DNA from: a virus
Length of the DNA stretch: 60,555 nucleotides
Virus record (IMG/VR): IMGVR_UViG_3300002835_000195
Coordinates: 1 to 60,555 of that record
Direction: 5' to 3' (one strand)
The notes below the pieces were generated by a model. The model was not told the DNA's origin. It worked only from the letters and a program-made list of their open reading frames with translations, and did not search any database. The stretch's first letter is position 1. Every line of letters begins with the position of its first letter. The position numbers and the translations under genes are program-made. Of this stretch, positions 1-7,070 are shown piece after piece.

Positions 1-360
1 TGGTGGTGCGGGTGGAGTTGGAGTTGGTTCTGGTGGTGCGGGTGGAGTTGGAGTTGGTTCTGGTGGTGCGGGTGGAGTTGGAGTTGGTTCTGGTGGTGCG
101 GGTGGAGTTGGAGTTGGTTCTGGTGGTGCGGGTGGAGTTGGAGTTGGTTCTGGTGGTGCGGGTGGAGTTGGAGTTGGTTCTGGTGGTGCGGGTGGAGTTG
201 GAGTTGGTTCTGGTGGTGCGGGTGGAGTTGGAGTTGGTTCTGGTGGTGCGGGTGGAGTTGGAGTTGGTTCTGGTGGTGCGGGTGGAGTTGGAGTTGGTTC
301 TGGTGGTGCGGGTGGAGTTGGAGTTGGTTCTGGTGGTGCGGGTGGAGTTGGAGTTGGTTC
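1..360. repeat. Twelve perfect tandem copies of a 30-bp unit
   Basis: Each 30-bp unit begins tggtggtgcgggtggagttg, and all twelve copies are identical. A 14-bp partial copy follows at 361-374. On the minus strand the unit keeps frame and encodes EPTPTPPAPP. The array touches the window edge, so the true copy number is unknown and may be an assembly limit. Perfect identity points to recent expansion by slippage or recombination. There are no spacers, so it is not a CRISPR array. Confidence 0.97.
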
Positions 361-864
361 TGGTGGTGCGGGTGCGGGTACATCTATTATATTAATGATA
401 CCTCCCATACTAGAATGAACTTCACAATTGTAATAAAGAGTGGAAGGTGCATCATATGGAACTGTAAATGTTATTGTTCCATTAGCAATTCCATTATTAG
501 TTACACCACTACTGTATGCGTTTTCAGTACCTGTTGACCTTACAGTTTTAATCCAAAATGGATGTCCTAATGCGTTTATGTTAAATGTATAAGTTTCTCC
601 TTCCATTAGCGTCAAAGTTGGATTGGGATTTGAATCTTGATTTATCATATAGTTTCCTTTACCACGAACTTCCGTGATATCACTTAAATCTATAAATTTA
701 GAACTTACTGGTTCAAATGCCTTGACAGGGTTGAGTGATATTTTATTGGTGATGTATGTGTCGATGTTTCCGTCTGCTCCATATATCGTTACCCTCACGG
801 TGGGTGTTACATCGTGAGTTAACCGCGAACTAGAGTAATTATTGCGATATCTAGAGTGAAGCAT
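1..864 (-). CDS. Cupredoxin-like structural protein with Pro/Thr repeat tail (partial, runs off left edge)
   Basis: The minus strand is open from an ATG at 864 to the window edge (288 codons, no stop). An AGGA Shine-Dalgarno (plus 869-873) lies just upstream, and the start is 10 bp after the stop of the preceding gene. Residues about 78-165 look like a cupredoxin (blue-copper) fold: GHPFWIKTV supplies His101, and the closing strand YYNCEVHSSMGG supplies Cys147, His150 and Met153, the usual His/Cys/His/Met type-1 copper ligand set. The Cys-x2-His-x2-Met spacing is tighter than the C-x2-H-x4-M of plastocyanin. The N-terminal 77 residues are unassigned. From residue 169 the protein is a perfect EPTPTPPAPP repeat (12 copies), probably an extended stalk. 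There is no signal peptide. Its place after a structural gene suggests a virion decoration or fibre protein, but copper binding and location are inference. Confidence 0.75.
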   Translation of the reverse strand, partial: MLHSRYRNNYSSSRLTHDVTPTVRVTIYGADGNIDTYITNKISLNPVKAFEPVSSKFIDLSDITEVRGKGNYMINQDSNPNPTLTLMEGETYTFNINALGHPFWIKTVRSTGTENAYSSGVTNNGIANGTITFTVPYDAPSTLYYNCEVHSSMGGIINIIDVPAPAPPEPTPTPPAPPEPTPTPPAPPEPTPTPPAPPEPTPTPPAPPEPTPTPPAPPEPTPTPPAPPEPTPTPPAPPEPTPTPPAPPEPTPTPPAPPEPTPTPPAPPEPTPTPPAPPEPTPTPPAPP

Positions 865-874
865 AGTGTTCCTA

Positions 875-2611
875 TTACGAAGCGTAGAACGAGAAGGTGA
901 TGCCGCTTCCTGTGTTGTGTGGAGCAAAACTCAACGAATACGGTGGATAGAAAACTTTGAGTTTATTGATGTTGTCTACTTCAAAGAACATTTCATCGCC
1001 GTGATACATGGTGTACGAAGCGGTTCCTGCTGTAGCACCGTAAAGTGCTGCGTCTGCTTCAGAAATCACACACAGGATTTCATTTTGTGAAGCGTTTGCT
1101 CCTGTTGCCACTCGTGACACCTTGATGCGGATACCGTTTGCACAGGTGAATCCTGCGTTTCCGTTGTATTCAGTCAGGTTCTTTGCGGTGTTGCTTACAT
1201 AATTGGTACGAGACATGAACGACGGTTGTAGCGTGTACGATTCAACTGCTACTCCGATGGTTCCTGTAGAAGTGTTTACAGTGTCAGCAATAGTCTGTAG
1301 TTGTGTATTTACTGCACTCTTGATTAGGCTGTAGATGGACAGAGCATCATTAAAGTCTAGTGCTCCAACACTCACAGTTGGATCGTATAGTGCTTTCTTG
1401 GTTGCAATCAAGAAGTCGCTATTGGTCTTTAGTTGTGCAATCTTGGTATCGAAATTGCTCTCTGTTACAAGAGTAGAAGATTGAAGATCAACAGGCAGCA
1501 CTCCACCTGAGTAGCCCTTGACCAATACGGGACCGTTTGCAGTATCACCCGCAACCCACACTCCTGTTACAGCATAGGTAGAACCCGCTACTTGAATTGG
1601 GTTGTTGTATTCTTGAGAAATACCTACTGCTGTGCCAAGAGTCACACTAGCAGTAAAAGAAAAACCGCTGTTTACAAGATAAGTGTTGATGGCAGCACCA
1701 CACCATCCTGCACCAGTAATTCCACCAACTCTGTACAGATTTCCGTTCGCTGCTCTTGCATTAATATAGGTGGGAACAGTTGCTAGCGAAGCGTCATCAG
1801 AGGCACCCTGACCAACCACAGTAATATCGTCTGTGGTGTAGTCTAGGTCACGAATATCCAAATTGGTTGCACTAACAGTTACTCCATCAATTCCAACACC
1901 AAAAGATTTCACATTTACATTAAGTGCGTTGTTGTCTGCGTAGATGGCAGAAGCGGTTGCTCCTGTAAATCCGAAAAGTCCAACAGAAACAGTTGACGCA
2001 GTTCCACCACCGTAAACCGTTACGGTATCGCTTGCCGCAGTTAGCCCGCGAATAGAAACTGTTCCAACGGTAATGCCAATAGCAGTTGCACCGCTCACAC
2101 CGTAAACTGCAACTCCTCCTGTTATTCCAAAAGAACCAGTAACAGGAACAGCAGAGCCTACAGTTATGCCGACAGGGAATCCACCGCTCAAGCCTTGAAT
2201 AGCAATATAATCACCAGCAGTATCGCCCGAACCGTTTCCACCAGCCAAATATCTAATACTAAAAGTAGCACCGCTGTATGGAGTTACGGTCACAGTTCCT
2301 ACAGTAATGCCGATTGCAGTTCCGCCAGAAATACCTGCAATTGGTATTGTGCCCAATGAACCAACAACAGTAGTGGCAATGGTGCTATAGATGCCATTGG
2401 CTAGATTATAGGTTGCCCACGAACCACAAAGCCCAACAGGTAGTGGAGCATTGGATGACACATAATTTACAGTATCGTTTGTGCCGTAAGCAACCTTGAC
2501 AATCTGGTGATGTGCAGTTTCTCCTGCACCTACGGGCTTGACATAATCGCTGGCTATGGTATAAGTAGTGCCGCTAGTAACAATGTTGTAGTTGTCGCTG
2601 GTTGCTCCCAT
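875..2611 (-). CDS. Glycine-rich repetitive virion structural protein
   Basis: This 578-aa protein is not matched to a T4 gene. It is rich in Gly, Thr, Val and Ala with few charged residues, typical of beta-structured phage appendage proteins. A short motif of the form G-(I/L/V)-S-G-x3-(I/V)-G-I-T-V-G recurs near residues 93-106, 140-153 and 171-184, suggesting stacked beta repeats. The C-terminus (about 500-578) reads like a compact closing domain (YHGDEMFFEVDNINKLKVFY). The ATG at 2611 has a weak GGAG 11 bases upstream. It is transcribed away from gp33 and sits 10 bp before the cupredoxin-like gene, so the two are probably co-transcribed. A whisker, collar or fibre component is possible; the function is unproven. 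Confidence 0.7.
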   Translation of the reverse strand: MGATSDNYNIVTSGTTYTIASDYVKPVGAGETAHHQIVKVAYGTNDTVNYVSSNAPLPVGLCGSWATYNLANGIYSTIATTVVGSLGTIPIAGISGGTAIGITVGTVTVTPYSGATFSIRYLAGGNGSGDTAGDYIAIQGLSGGFPVGITVGSAVPVTGSFGITGGVAVYGVSGATAIGITVGTVSIRGLTAASDTVTVYGGGTASTVSVGLFGFTGATASAIYADNNALNVNVKSFGVGIDGVTVSATNLDIRDLDYTTDDITVVGQGASDDASLATVPTYINARAANGNLYRVGGITGAGWCGAAINTYLVNSGFSFTASVTLGTAVGISQEYNNPIQVAGSTYAVTGVWVAGDTANGPVLVKGYSGGVLPVDLQSSTLVTESNFDTKIAQLKTNSDFLIATKKALYDPTVSVGALDFNDALSIYSLIKSAVNTQLQTIADTVNTSTGTIGVAVESYTLQPSFMSRTNYVSNTAKNLTEYNGNAGFTCANGIRIKVSRVATGANASQNEILCVISEADAALYGATAGTASYTMYHGDEMFFEVDNINKLKVFYPPYSLSFAPHNTGSGITFSFYAS

Positions 2612-2646
2612 TGGACATTTTGCTCCGTTTTGGGGGTATCGGGTTC

Positions 2647-2654
2647 CTAAATAC
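2647..2654 (+). promoter_or_regulatory. Candidate late promoter (CTAAATAC)
   Basis: CTAAATAC resembles the T4 late-promoter octamer TATAAATA and recurs before gp32, gp13, gp18, the gp67/68-type gene and the 54826 gene. Here it precedes gp33. With transcription expected about 6 bases downstream, it supports the gp33 start at 2691 rather than the ATG at 2664. Confidence 0.5.
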
Positions 2655-2690
2655 TGCTAACTTATGTATAAAATTGAAAGTAGGTCTGAA

Positions 2691-2906
2691 ATGGAAGTCA
2701 ATAACGCACGATTCCCTAAAGAAGTAGAAGTACACGCTCAAAAATTCGGAGTTTCGTATATTGACTCCGTGATTGCGGTTTGCGAACGCTACGGCATTGA
2801 ACCACAAGTAGCCGCTAAATTTTTGAACAAGCCCATAATTGAAAAGATACGGGCTGAAGGGCAGAATCTAAATCTGCTACCAAAGAAGGCAAAACTTCCT
2901 ATTTGA
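2691..2906 (+). CDS. gp33: Late-transcription coactivator gp33
   Basis: This small protein of 71 aa resembles phage late-transcription coactivators (T4 gp33 type). Those bridge host RNA polymerase and the sliding clamp so that the gp55-directed polymerase can fire late promoters. The signature is the helical segment VSYIDSVIAVCERYGIEP followed by KPIIEKIRAEGQNLNLLP. In T4 the gp33 C-terminus carries the clamp-binding residues, and here the end is LNLLPKKAKLPI. An ATG at 2664 would add nine residues. I prefer 2691 because AGTAGG lies six bases upstream and because 2664 is too close to the candidate promoter at 2647. Lying immediately upstream of gp32 matches the T4 order 33-59-32 without gene 59. 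Assignment rests on motif memory and context. Confidence 0.72.
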   Translation: MEVNNARFPKEVEVHAQKFGVSYIDSVIAVCERYGIEPQVAAKFLNKPIIEKIRAEGQNLNLLPKKAKLPI

Positions 2907-2909
2907 CAC

Positions 2910-2938
2910 TTGACAGCCCACGGGGTTTGGGGTATAGT
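2910..2938 (+). promoter_or_regulatory. Sigma70-type promoter for gp32
   Basis: TTGACA at 2910-2915 and TATAGT at 2933-2938 are separated by 17 bp. This is a near-consensus host promoter expected to be active early. A second TTGACA lies at 2903-2908. Confidence 0.75.
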
Positions 2939-2941
2939 TAC

Positions 2942-2949
2942 CTAAATAC
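2942..2949 (+). promoter_or_regulatory. Candidate late promoter (CTAAATAC) for gp32
   Basis: The same octamer as before gp33 follows the sigma70-type promoter by a few bases. It would give gp32 both early and late transcription, as expected for a protein needed throughout replication. Confidence 0.5.
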
Positions 2950-3010
2950 CTGTGTCTGAATTGTTCGTCAACACATCAACACACAGTACATCAAGTACAA
3001 GGAGATACAC

Positions 3011-3958
3011 ATGAGTTTCAAGGATATGAAGAGTCGTTCCAAGTCGCCCACCTCCTACCAGTCTCTCGCGGCTGAAATGGAGAAACTGAACAAGCGGTCA
3101 GAGTCGTACAAGGATGACCGTTTTTGGAAGCCTGCATTGGACAAGGCTTCCAACGGCTACGCGGTGATCCGCTTCCTACCCGCTGTTGAAGGCGAAGACT
3201 TGCCGTGGGCACGGGTGTGGAATCACGGTTTCCGTGGTCCAGGTGGTTGGTACATTGAGAATTCTCTCACCACCATTGGTCTGAAAGACCCTGTTTCCGA
3301 ACTGAATTCACAGTTGTGGAATAGCGGTAGCGATGACGACAAGAAGTTGGCTCGTGACCGAAAGCGTCGCCTGTCGTATGTCAGCAACATTCTTGTGGTC
3401 AGCGATCCCAAGAACCCAGAGAACGAGGGCAAGGTGTTCCTGTTCCGATACGGCAAGAAGATTTTTGAGAAAATTCAGAGTGCTATGAATCCCGAGTATC
3501 AGGACGAGAAGCCCCTGAATCCGTTTGACTTCTGGAGCGGAGCAGACTTCAAGTTGAAGATTCGTCAGGTGGACGGGTATGTGAACTACGAGCGTAGTGA
3601 GTTTGCTGATTCTGCTCCTCTGTTCGGCGGTGATGACAAGGCTCTTGAGGAGTTGTGGAAGAAGCAGCATCCTCTCAAGGAGTTCACCGATCCGAAGAAT
3701 TTCAAGTCTTACGACGAGTTGAAGGCACGGCTCCACGAGGTGCTTGGTGGTGATATCCGTGCCAGTGTCAACGAGTCCGCTGCAAAGGGCGGTGCGGAGA
3801 CTGCCTCTTTTGATGATGAAGACGAGACACCGCGTCCCGTGCGTAAGCCCGTGACGGCTGCTCCTGCCCCAAAGAAGGAGCAGAAGCGGGTGGTTGAGTC
3901 CGATGACGAGGTAGAGGATTCGCTCTCTTACTTTGAGAAGTTGGCTGGCGACGAGTAA
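3011..3958 (+). CDS. gp32: Single-stranded DNA-binding protein gp32
   Basis: This 315-aa protein matches the T4 gp32 family, which coats single-stranded DNA during replication, recombination and repair. The N-terminus is basic (MSFKDMKSRSKSP). The core has the conserved NHGF (His72), WYIENS, RKRRLSYVSNILVV, FLFRYGKKIFEKI and NPFDFWSGADFKLKI segments. The C-terminus is the typical acidic tail (ESDDEVEDSLSYFEKLAGDE) that recruits partner proteins in T4. The start at 3011 has a strong AAGGAG nine bases upstream. The protein contains no cysteine at all, so the T4 zinc site (one His, three Cys) cannot form. It is preceded by an early and a late promoter and followed by a strong terminator, so it is probably monocistronic. 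Length is close to T4 (301 aa). Confidence 0.95.
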   Translation: MSFKDMKSRSKSPTSYQSLAAEMEKLNKRSESYKDDRFWKPALDKASNGYAVIRFLPAVEGEDLPWARVWNHGFRGPGGWYIENSLTTIGLKDPVSELNSQLWNSGSDDDKKLARDRKRRLSYVSNILVVSDPKNPENEGKVFLFRYGKKIFEKIQSAMNPEYQDEKPLNPFDFWSGADFKLKIRQVDGYVNYERSEFADSAPLFGGDDKALEELWKKQHPLKEFTDPKNFKSYDELKARLHEVLGGDIRASVNESAAKGGAETASFDDEDETPRPVRKPVTAAPAPKKEQKRVVESDDEVEDSLSYFEKLAGDE

Positions 3959-3983
3959 GCCACCTGCCTAGCAGCACGAAAAG

Positions 3984-4006
3984 GGCACGCTTCGGCGTGC
4001 CTTTTT
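3984..4006. terminator. Bidirectional intrinsic terminator between gp32 and the tape measure
   Basis: The stem GGCACGC / GCGTGCC encloses a TTCG tetraloop and is followed by TTTTT on the plus strand. An A-rich run upstream provides U residues for the opposite strand. It separates the converging gp32 and tape-measure transcripts. Confidence 0.9.
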
Positions 4007-4009
4007 CTT

Positions 4010-6139
4010 TTATAGTGTGCTGCGTTCCATGTTTTTTAGAGTGGCTTCGCTGTTGCGAACTCGCAGATCGTCGTTGTAATTATTTACAACAGTATTGCTT
4101 TGGTTGTACATGGTAGCCGCTGCCGCTCTTTGTTGATTTGCAAACTGTGCTTGTGCTTTTGCTTGGTTTTCTGCATACGCACGAACTTCTTCTGTTCCTC
4201 TTCTGTTTATTTCCATAGCGTTAGCCTGTTGTCCAACTGGAGTTGAAGCAGTTGAAGCAGGAGCAACAGAACCAGTTGTTTGTTCAGGAGTTGTTGCTGT
4301 TGGTGTTCCGCCTTCAACTTTAATCAAATCACCGACAGCAGGAATGGAAGACACAAAATCGTATATTCCTTTAGGTCCAATCAATTCTGCAATTTGATTT
4401 CCTACCCATTCTCCTCCCATAGCACCAGCGACTCCTCCAAGAACGGTTCCAACTGGACCTATGGCAGTTCCTAATCCGCCTCCTATTATTCCTCCAATTG
4501 CGGCACCAAATCTTTTAGATATTTCTGCACCAATTGCTTGCTTTTTCTCTTCTGGTCCAAGAGACGGGTCGTTTTTTATGCTGTATATATTGAAAGCACC
4601 AATTATTCCCTCAAGTGCAGCAGTGATTGGGCCGAGGGATTTCATTCCACCCAAAATTTTACCCATATTGGATTTTAGAAATGCTCCTGGATTTGCAACC
4701 GCTTCTGCTATTGCTGCTGCTTCGGTTGCAACAGATTTGCCTGCTTGTACTACTGCACTTCCAGCAGACTTTGCACCTTCCAATCCTTTAGACGCTAGAT
4801 TTTTTGTGCCTTCCCATGCACTGCTCCACCATGATTTGCTTTTTGATGCTGTTTCAGCAGCACTCTCTGCACCAAAACCAAGCATAGATTTGGTGCCTTG
4901 CCATGCTTTTGAAGCCATGCCTTTTGTGCCTTGCCATGCCTTTTTTAGACCCAAATCTGTTGCTTTGTCTGATGCCCAATCTGTTACGGTGGACAGCATT
5001 CCAGGTTGCCCCTCTGCTCCTGCTCCTCCACCCATTCCAAACATTCCGCCCATCATGCCCAAGAGTCCGCCACCACCAAGCAAACCAGAAAGAGTTTTTC
5101 CAAGACCCCCAAATAGCCCTTTTTGTTTTTCATCCGCTTTAGCAGCGTTAGTCATATTTTTTATGGCTGCTTCTTTTTGTTTAAGTGATTCTGTTCCTGA
5201 CTTTTTACCAACTATTCCTTCTTTGATGACTCGCACATCAGCAGCAATTTGTCCAAGCACTCCAACATCACCACCTGCCATGCCTGCTAATCGTCCACCT
5301 GCGGCTCCACCAAACACACTACCTACTGTTCTTGCTCCTGGGAATGGAGGAGTTGGTGCTCCTGCAATACCTCCACCCATTCCTCTGCCCATCAGGATTC
5401 GTTCCAGTTCGTTTTGCTTTCGTCCTGCTTGAGAAATACTTTCGACTCTGCGTCCAGCAAACGCTTCTAGTTCTTCTCGCCCTGCTCGTTTTTCTGCCAT
5501 ATAGTCGCCAAGTAGTCCTCCAACAAGAGGAATCTGACGAACGATGGCTTCTGGAGCAGCCTTTAATTTTGATACCATTCTTTCTTTGGCGAATGCAGCA
5601 AATCCAGTTTTCTTTTGCAATACATCTTCAACTGGTTTTATGATTTCTGCTATCTTTTTTGTAATATCAGATTTTTCTCCAGTTGTCTTTTCAGCAGTTT
5701 CTCGTATGAATTTTAGTTTGTTGTATATGTCTAATTGTTCTCTTCGGTCTTTTGAGCGAACTGCTTGTTCAGATAGAGACAGAGCAGATTCAATAACTGC
5801 AAAGTTTGCTGCGTTATTTGGGTCGTCTAGGTCTTGAAGCCTCCCTCTTTCACTTCTAACCAGTTCTTCAATTTGGGCACGAACACCTTTTGCACCGCCT
5901 TTGCCCAATACAGCCATAGACAGTTCGGTGTCTCCACCAGATAGTTCACGCTGTTGTTCTAATAGTGCTTCAAGTAGACCAATTTTTGAGTCAACTTCTG
6001 TGTATTCTTTTTCCACTTCTGGTGGAAGCGGTATTTCAGGTGCAGCAGGCGCAGACGGTGATGCTTTGGTGGGAGCAAACCGTCCACCTACTCGTGGAAC
6101 TGCCCCTCGCCTACCCCTACCTGGACCTTTTTTTGCCAT
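4010..6139 (-). CDS. Probable tail tape-measure protein
   Basis: This 709-aa protein has the architecture of a tape measure, which sets tail length and is held in the tube lumen. The N-terminus is very basic (MAKKGPGRGRRGAVPR), followed by predicted helix and coiled coil to about residue 210. Around residues 395-450 there are tryptophan-bearing repeats (KAWQGTKGMAS, KAWQGTKSMLG, SAWEGTKNLAS), two of them exactly 11 residues apart, a spacing known from tape measures. A Gly/Ala-rich hydrophobic stretch (about 545-600) could act on membranes. T4 gp29 has about 590 aa, so the tail would be slightly longer. The gene begins directly after the stop of the -1 frameshift extension of gp26, the position of a tape measure behind its tail-assembly chaperones. 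Direct sequence similarity to gp29 is not evident. Confidence 0.72.
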   Translation of the reverse strand: MAKKGPGRGRRGAVPRVGGRFAPTKASPSAPAAPEIPLPPEVEKEYTEVDSKIGLLEALLEQQRELSGGDTELSMAVLGKGGAKGVRAQIEELVRSERGRLQDLDDPNNAANFAVIESALSLSEQAVRSKDRREQLDIYNKLKFIRETAEKTTGEKSDITKKIAEIIKPVEDVLQKKTGFAAFAKERMVSKLKAAPEAIVRQIPLVGGLLGDYMAEKRAGREELEAFAGRRVESISQAGRKQNELERILMGRGMGGGIAGAPTPPFPGARTVGSVFGGAAGGRLAGMAGGDVGVLGQIAADVRVIKEGIVGKKSGTESLKQKEAAIKNMTNAAKADEKQKGLFGGLGKTLSGLLGGGGLLGMMGGMFGMGGGAGAEGQPGMLSTVTDWASDKATDLGLKKAWQGTKGMASKAWQGTKSMLGFGAESAAETASKSKSWWSSAWEGTKNLASKGLEGAKSAGSAVVQAGKSVATEAAAIAEAVANPGAFLKSNMGKILGGMKSLGPITAALEGIIGAFNIYSIKNDPSLGPEEKKQAIGAEISKRFGAAIGGIIGGGLGTAIGPVGTVLGGVAGAMGGEWVGNQIAELIGPKGIYDFVSSIPAVGDLIKVEGGTPTATTPEQTTGSVAPASTASTPVGQQANAMEINRRGTEEVRAYAENQAKAQAQFANQQRAAAATMYNQSNTVVNNYNDDLRVRNSEATLKNMERSTL

Positions 6140-7032
6140 TTACTGATGCCCTTGCCGCTTGGCTCGTTCTTTCTCTTCTTTCAAGAATTGGATCAATAAA
6201 TTTATGTATACTTCACGCTCCCAAGGTATGAGAGACTCTACTTCAGCCAAAGAGTATTTGTGGTGCTGTATTAGTGAAAAATTGGTGTTGTAATACGCTG
6301 CCAGTGTGTTGTGGCAGACCGTTATTGAAAAAAATCGGAAACAGACTTTACCTCCGTTTCCACCAATTTCTTGCACGACGGACAAGTGTATTTGAAGCCG
6401 TATACTAGTTCTGGGGTGGTTTTCACAAATTTCATAATCTGCTCAAATTGCTCGGGTAGCAAGTTGTCCACGAAGTCTGCTAGTTCTTTGGGATCAATGT
6501 CGTCTTTACCGTACACATTGTCACCAAAAATTACGCTCTCTATACAGTCTTTTGCTATTCCAAAAATTGCATCAATTTCACTCTTGCTGTAGTCTACATC
6601 GTGCATGGACGGATACCGCAGCACCAATGATATCTGATCGTTGATTTTTACGGTGGAGTCTACGCTTTCCTTTTCAACTTTCTTAACTTTGACTTCTTGT
6701 AGATTGATTCGTATTCCAGTTTTTGTTTGGCAGGTAGAGCAAGCAATCTGTGGTTTTACTTCTTCACCAACAGACTTCATGCGAATCTGTAGGAATGCGT
6801 ATTCTGCGTCTGCTGTGCACAATTTCTTGGTGTCTAGCAGTCCGTTGGTGCAAGCAGAAATTATGTTACGCATAGCATCTACGATCTGGTTCATGTCACC
6901 AGATTGTGCAGCAATTAGAAGCACCTTTTCTTCTTTGACTAGAAAGGGTCTATACTTTGCTACTATGCCAGATATTGGCAGAGTCATTGTATAAGACGGC
7001 AATTGCGAAGAGGTCAGTTTCAGTTTTTCCAT
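6140..7032 (-). CDS. Predicted -1 frameshift fusion: gp26 plus 62-residue C-terminal extension (tail-assembly chaperone, long form)
   Basis: If ribosomes slip back one base on seven T (6334 to 6328), gp26 residues 1-235 continue into the -1 frame for 62 residues to a stop at 6140-6142, giving a 297-aa protein. The added part contains KYSLAEVESLIPWEREVYIN and ends in a charged helix (FLKEEKERAKRQ). That resembles the charged helical extensions of long-form tail chaperones such as lambda gpGT. The -1 frame has no ATG: its only upstream start is a TTG at 6385 inside gp26 without a convincing ribosome-binding site. This argues that the segment is expressed by frameshifting. The tape measure starts at the next base, 6139. 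The genetic layout is seen in the sequence; the frameshifting itself is inference from known systems. Confidence 0.7.
6298..6334 (-). promoter_or_regulatory. Programmed -1 ribosomal frameshift signal
   Basis: The minus strand reads GAT TTT TTT CAA TAA at the end of gp26. The T-TTT-TTT heptamer (6334 to 6328) lets both tRNA-Phe re-pair after a -1 slip. One codon later comes the zero-frame stop. Ten bases beyond the heptamer a hairpin forms, CTGCCA (6317 to 6312) pairing with TGGCAG (6303 to 6298) around an 8-base loop, a plausible stimulator. Confidence 0.75.
6322..7032 (-). CDS. gp26: Baseplate hub / tail assembly protein gp26
   Basis: This 236-aa protein of the T4 gp26 family contains the recognisable block YRPFLVKEEKVLLIAAQSGD (residues 27-46) and FLQIRMKSVGEEV (80-92). 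Two CxxC pairs, C98/C101 and C217/C220, suggest a zinc ribbon. T4 gp26 acts in baseplate hub assembly. A TTG five codons upstream would extend the frame, but ATG 7032 has GGAG seven bases before it. TATAGATA at 7063-7070 may be its late promoter. The gene ends with seven T and a stop, and the following -1 frame carries an extension, so this is probably the short form of a two-product tail chaperone serving the tape measure downstream. Confidence 0.85.
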   Translation of the reverse strand: MEKLKLTSSQLPSYTMTLPISGIVAKYRPFLVKEEKVLLIAAQSGDMNQIVDAMRNIISACTNGLLDTKKLCTADAEYAFLQIRMKSVGEEVKPQIACSTCQTKTGIRINLQEVKVKKVEKESVDSTVKINDQISLVLRYPSMHDVDYSKSEIDAIFGIAKDCIESVIFGDNVYGKDDIDPKELADFVDNLLPEQFEQIMKFVKTTPELVYGFKYTCPSCKKLVETEVKSVSDFFQ

Positions 7033-7062
7033 GCTATCTCCGTTCAAATAAAGAGTGTATAG

Positions 7063-7070
7063 TATCTATA
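7063..7070 (-). promoter_or_regulatory. Candidate late promoter (TATAGATA) for gp26
   Basis: TATAGATA on the minus strand differs from the T4 late octamer TATAAATA at one base. It ends 30 bases before the gp26 ATG, the same distance as the identical octamer before gp48. Confidence 0.42.

Noticed and set aside
1-374. CRISPR-like array
   Set aside because: The copies are directly adjacent with no spacers and encode an in-frame protein repeat.
3-395. 130-aa plus-strand ORF of RVELELVLV repeats
   Set aside because: It is the antisense reading of the tandem array; the minus strand continues into a sensible cupredoxin-like protein with a ribosome site.
4461-5432. 323-aa plus-strand ORF
   Set aside because: Antisense to the tape measure; Pro/Ser-rich product mirrors its Gly/Ala codons and no ribosome site precedes it.
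6140-6385. Stand-alone 81-aa gene started by TTG
   Set aside because: No ribosome site, and its first 19 codons are an alternative reading of the gp26 end; frameshift expression explains it better.
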